Below, piece by piece: positions 61,508-64,000 of a DNA stretch of 64,000 nucleotides. The notes beneath the pieces are model-generated. The model was not told where the DNA came from. It was given only the letters and a program-made list of their open reading frames with translations, and made no database searches. Every line of letters begins with the position of its first letter. The stretch's first letter is position 1. This stretch comes from Diploptera punctata (taxonomy: Eukaryota; Arthropoda; Insecta; Blattodea; Blaberidae), in NCBI GenBank assembly GCA_030220185.1, contig JASPKZ010003418.1:5001-69000 (forward strand), read 5' to 3'. The position numbers and the translations under genes are program-made.

Positions 61508-62332
61508 TCATCTGGAAGAGCTTCTTTTTTCCCAAATCATACTAAGCAACCAGCGTATCTTGTCATTCAATTTTTCTCCCCCTGATTTTATCAGTTCTGC
61601 TGGGATTTCATCTGAACCTGATGCTTTATACATCTTCAATTTTTCAATCGCCATTTCAACCTCTAATGCATTTGGTGCTGCGACTAGCACTTCTTCTGTC
61701 TGTAAATTATCCTCCTCCATGTCCTGTTCTGTATGTACATTTAATAGCTGATTAAAGTAACTTTTCCATCTATTTAATATACTCCTGGAACCTGCAATCA
61801 AATCCCCATTTTCATTCCGAATTATGTTTGTTCAAGCCTGAAACCCTTCCTTCTCTATACTAATTCCCTGATATAATTCTCTAATGTTCCTATTTTTTGA
61901 GGTCATATCAAGATCATTAATCTTCTCTCTCAAATATTCCCTCTTTTTACTCTTTAGTAACTTGGTGGTTTCCCGTGTAATACTACCCAGTTGCTCTAAA
62001 CGTACCTCATTTGGCTCGTGTAACCAATTCATTTTTTCTTGCTTTCTTTTCTTTACAATGTCGGCACATTCTTCATCAAACCATTTCTTGTTTTGCCTAT
62101 TTTTTAAACAACCAATGCTTTCTGATGCTGACAATTTAATAGTATCTGTTATAGCCTCCCATTCTTTATTTATATCAGTTTCTTCTTCGTTTGCCACATT
62201 GTCATCTGAATATTCCAGTACTTCAAATCTATTAGCAATTTTGATTTGGTATTCTTTCCGCATTTCATCATTTTTCAAGTTTTTTAATTCAAATTTTACA
62301 GAATCATGTGCTAGCCATTGTCTGATTTTCAC
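61508..62332 (-). pseudogene. Linker and RT N-terminus of copy 4
   Basis: KKWFDEECADIVKKRKQEKM, RETTKLLKSKKREYLREKI, NIRELYQGISIEKEGFQA, then SILNRWKSYFNQLLNVHTEQ. Nonsense at the FQA junction and a shift near 61510. Confidence 0.78.
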
Positions 62333-63154
62333 TCTGACCAGATGATGATCCGAATTGCAATCTGTCCCTCAAACTGACCTAACGTTGATTATGCTACTGT
62401 GCCAGCGTTTATCCACTAATACATTATCTATCTGGTTCCGAGTTTCTCCATCTGGGGACGTCCAGGTGTATTTATGAATATCATTATGCTGAAATGTTGT
62501 GCTCTTAAAATGAGATTCTTTGATGTGCCAAAGGTGACTAATCTAACCCCGTTGTCGTTACTATCTTCATGAAGAATTTGCCGATTGTTGGTTTGAATAT
62601 ACCTCCCCACCCCACTTTTGCATTAAAATCTCCTAAGACAATTTTCATATGATATCGTGAAAAGCTATCAAATAAACATTATAATTCTTCATAGAACCAT
62701 CCTTGATCTTGCCATCTTTATCTTCTGTGGGGGCATGTACATTTACAATTATAAAATCATGTTGTATACCCTTTAGAATTATGTATGATATCCTATCACT
62801 AACAAACTTAATATCTCAGATAGCGGATAGGATCCTCTTTCTGACTGAAAAACCTGTTCCAAATGCAGGTCTTTCTGCACCCCCATAGTATAATGCAAAG
62901 CTTCCTAATTCCTGACTACCTTCTCTTGGCCACCTAACTTCCTGTAAGGCGACTATATGCAAGGGCGATTTATCTTTTTGCCGCGTTAATATCTCAAATG
63001 CCCCGCAATTGTATAAAGTCCTAATATTCCATGTTCCTAGGAACATGTCCCTGTGTTTGGGCCTTTGGCATGGGTTCTCTGAAGTAGTCCCCGCCCGGAG
63101 AACCGAATGGGGGACTATTTGACCTCCGGAAAATTTTACCCCAGTTGAACCCAT
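62333..63154 (-). pseudogene. Endonuclease of copy 4
   Basis: MGSTGVKFSGGQIVPHSVL, GTWNIRTLYNCGAFEIL, VALQEVRWPREG, GTGFSVRKRILSAI, then broken pieces with GRYIQTNNRQILHEDSNDNG and ending around SDHH. Several indels in 62420-62820. Confidence 0.8.
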
Positions 63155-63350
63155 GTCCGCATTTCTTGACGGTTTTATTTTTACGGTGAAAGATTGTCAC
63201 TCTTTCGACCAAGGTACTTTTTTCGCCTGCCTTATCACCTTCGACCAGTCCGGCATGGGTCACCCTATCGGCAGCAATGCTACCGCCGGCATTGCTCGCA
63301 GAATCATTTAAGCACGCAAGCCACTCCACACGACAAGGTAAAGATACCAT
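63021..63350 (-). CDS. Short upstream ORF of copy 4
   Basis: Same frame and C-terminus (RNMEY) as in copies 1 and 3; the initiating MV is replaced, and the frame is open further upstream through flanking DNA. Kept open although the endonuclease frame beneath it is broken elsewhere. Confidence 0.45.
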   Translation of the reverse strand: MVSLPCRVEWLACLNDSASNAGGSIAADRVTHAGLVEGDKAGEKSTLVERVTIFHRKNKTVKKCGHGFNWGKIFRRSNSPPFGSPGGDYFREPMPKAQTQGHVPRNMEY

Positions 63351-63352
63351 AA

Positions 63353-64000
63353 CATTTATTAATATTTTAAATTTTTTCAAACAATTTTTATAACAATATT
63401 AGACAATTTTAAAGTATTTATTTAAATACGAAAATCACAATATTATGACACTGTCAGACATTATTTTGATGCTAACTGATATTTTCTCCACAGAGTATAT
63501 TACTTAGTCTATGATTTTTCTATAGCTGTTTAGGATTATCGCTGGTTGGATCGACGTTAGGGAGTGATAAGTTAGTGTAGACCCAATTTTAATAAACGAT
63601 TGGCAATTTTAATATTCTTAATACATTTTCTAACATATATTTGGGGATTTATTGCAAAGATTGGTCATTTAAATTTCATAGCGACTTGCTGCCATTTTAG
63701 CATAAGATTTTTTAACTTTAGTACGATATCGATAGTAATCGAGGATGATAAATGATATATGGTTCGATGTTGGGTTATCGCTGGCTCTATAAATTCTAAC
63801 TTCTCGATGAGTGATATTTTCTTGTTAAAAGCTTTTCTGCTTGGAGGTAATTCACACATACGCCCGTACACAGCTACACTTTGTTACTCTGAAACTTCTG
63901 GAAGCCCGCCGGCTAATATACCGCCGAGAGTAGGCGGAGAGGAGCTCCAAGCAATAAAATAATTAAAATATTTAATTTTAACATTGTCTGCTCAGAATTA
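63353..64000. other. Unrecognised right-end sequence
   Basis: AT-rich, no repeat landmark from the rest of the window, no motif. A short GC-richer stretch lies at 63900-63945. Confidence 0.4.

Larger units (their letters stand above)
59146..63352 (-). mobile_element. RTE-like element copy 4, 3' truncated and interrupted
   Basis: Minus strand. The 5' end is complete at about 63350 (GACAAGGTAAAGATACCAT). At the left it stops within the C-terminal coding region (about 59148), so the last roughly 170 coding bases, the 3' UTR and the tail are missing, unusual for a LINE, whose losses are normally at the 5' end. A GC-rich insert occupies about 59818-60886. Many small indels; the oldest-looking of the four copies. 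Confidence 0.88.

Noticed and set aside
1..64000. CRISPR arrays, bacterial operons, phage genes
   Set aside because: No regularly spaced short repeats with unique spacers, no prokaryotic gene layout, and the content is typical of an insect nuclear genome.

Overview
This is a window of AT-rich eukaryotic, almost certainly insect, nuclear DNA made up mainly of transposable elements. The evidence for an insect is: one well-formed exon of a Sidestep-like immunoglobulin-domain protein; a nuclear copy of an insect-type mitochondrial 12S rRNA segment; and RTE-like, CR1/Jockey-like and RNase H-bearing LINEs, Penelope-like elements, Helitrons, tRNA-derived SINEs and DNA-transposon remnants of kinds common in large insect genomes. 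A large-genome hemimetabolous insect (cockroach, termite, stick insect or orthopteran) is my guess, not a demonstrated fact. I see no bacterial genes and no CRISPR array.

Layout. 1-2440: tetranucleotide microsatellite, composite-repeat modules, unrecognised sequence. 2441-5787: two Penelope-like copies head to head, giving arms of about 1.55 kb around a 251-bp spacer. 5790-7860: repeat debris and a decayed LINE endonuclease. 7865-13000: composite repeat with a LINE fragment inside it. 12887-17883: about 5 kb inserted into a Helitron, itself containing RTE copy 1 (13547-16799, 11-bp target duplication). 18020-23150: decayed LINE with gag zinc knuckle, endonuclease, RT and RNase H; its 3' UTR tandem repeats carry a piggyBac-like MITE. 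23171-26739: three-layer nest of Helitron, older LINE and RTE copy 2 with an inverted 5' end. 27876-30632: nearly intact LINE with a 15-bp target duplication. 31480-36620: composite repeat plus three further Helitron families. 36622-40505: Helitron split by full-length RTE copy 3, which contains a mitochondrial insert. 40510-46680: RNase H fragment and two adjacent composite units with a complete SINE. 46690-47303: tandem 298-bp units each carrying a tRNA-like sequence. 47640-48243: mariner-like remnant. 48446-50568: LINE with an open RT frame. 50570-53360: SINE, IR element, LINE, TIR element and Penelope fragments. 54482-54612: host exon. 54754-57206: fold-back element with arms of about 615 bp. 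57207-59145: mostly unrecognised. 59146-63352: RTE copy 4 interrupted by a GC-rich 1.07-kb insert. 63353-64000: unrecognised.

The organising theme is layering. A dispersed composite repeat of about 2.7 kb (modules B, A2 reversed, C, A1 forward, D) occurs at least five times in one or the other orientation. Its A modules have Helitron ends: 5' TC after A, and a 3' 18-nt hairpin followed by CTAG or CTAA before T. Younger LINEs, SINEs and DNA elements have inserted into it, so the host repeat can often be read across the insertion, which gives relative ages. The whole window could lie in introns of, or beside, the Sidestep-like gene on the + strand.
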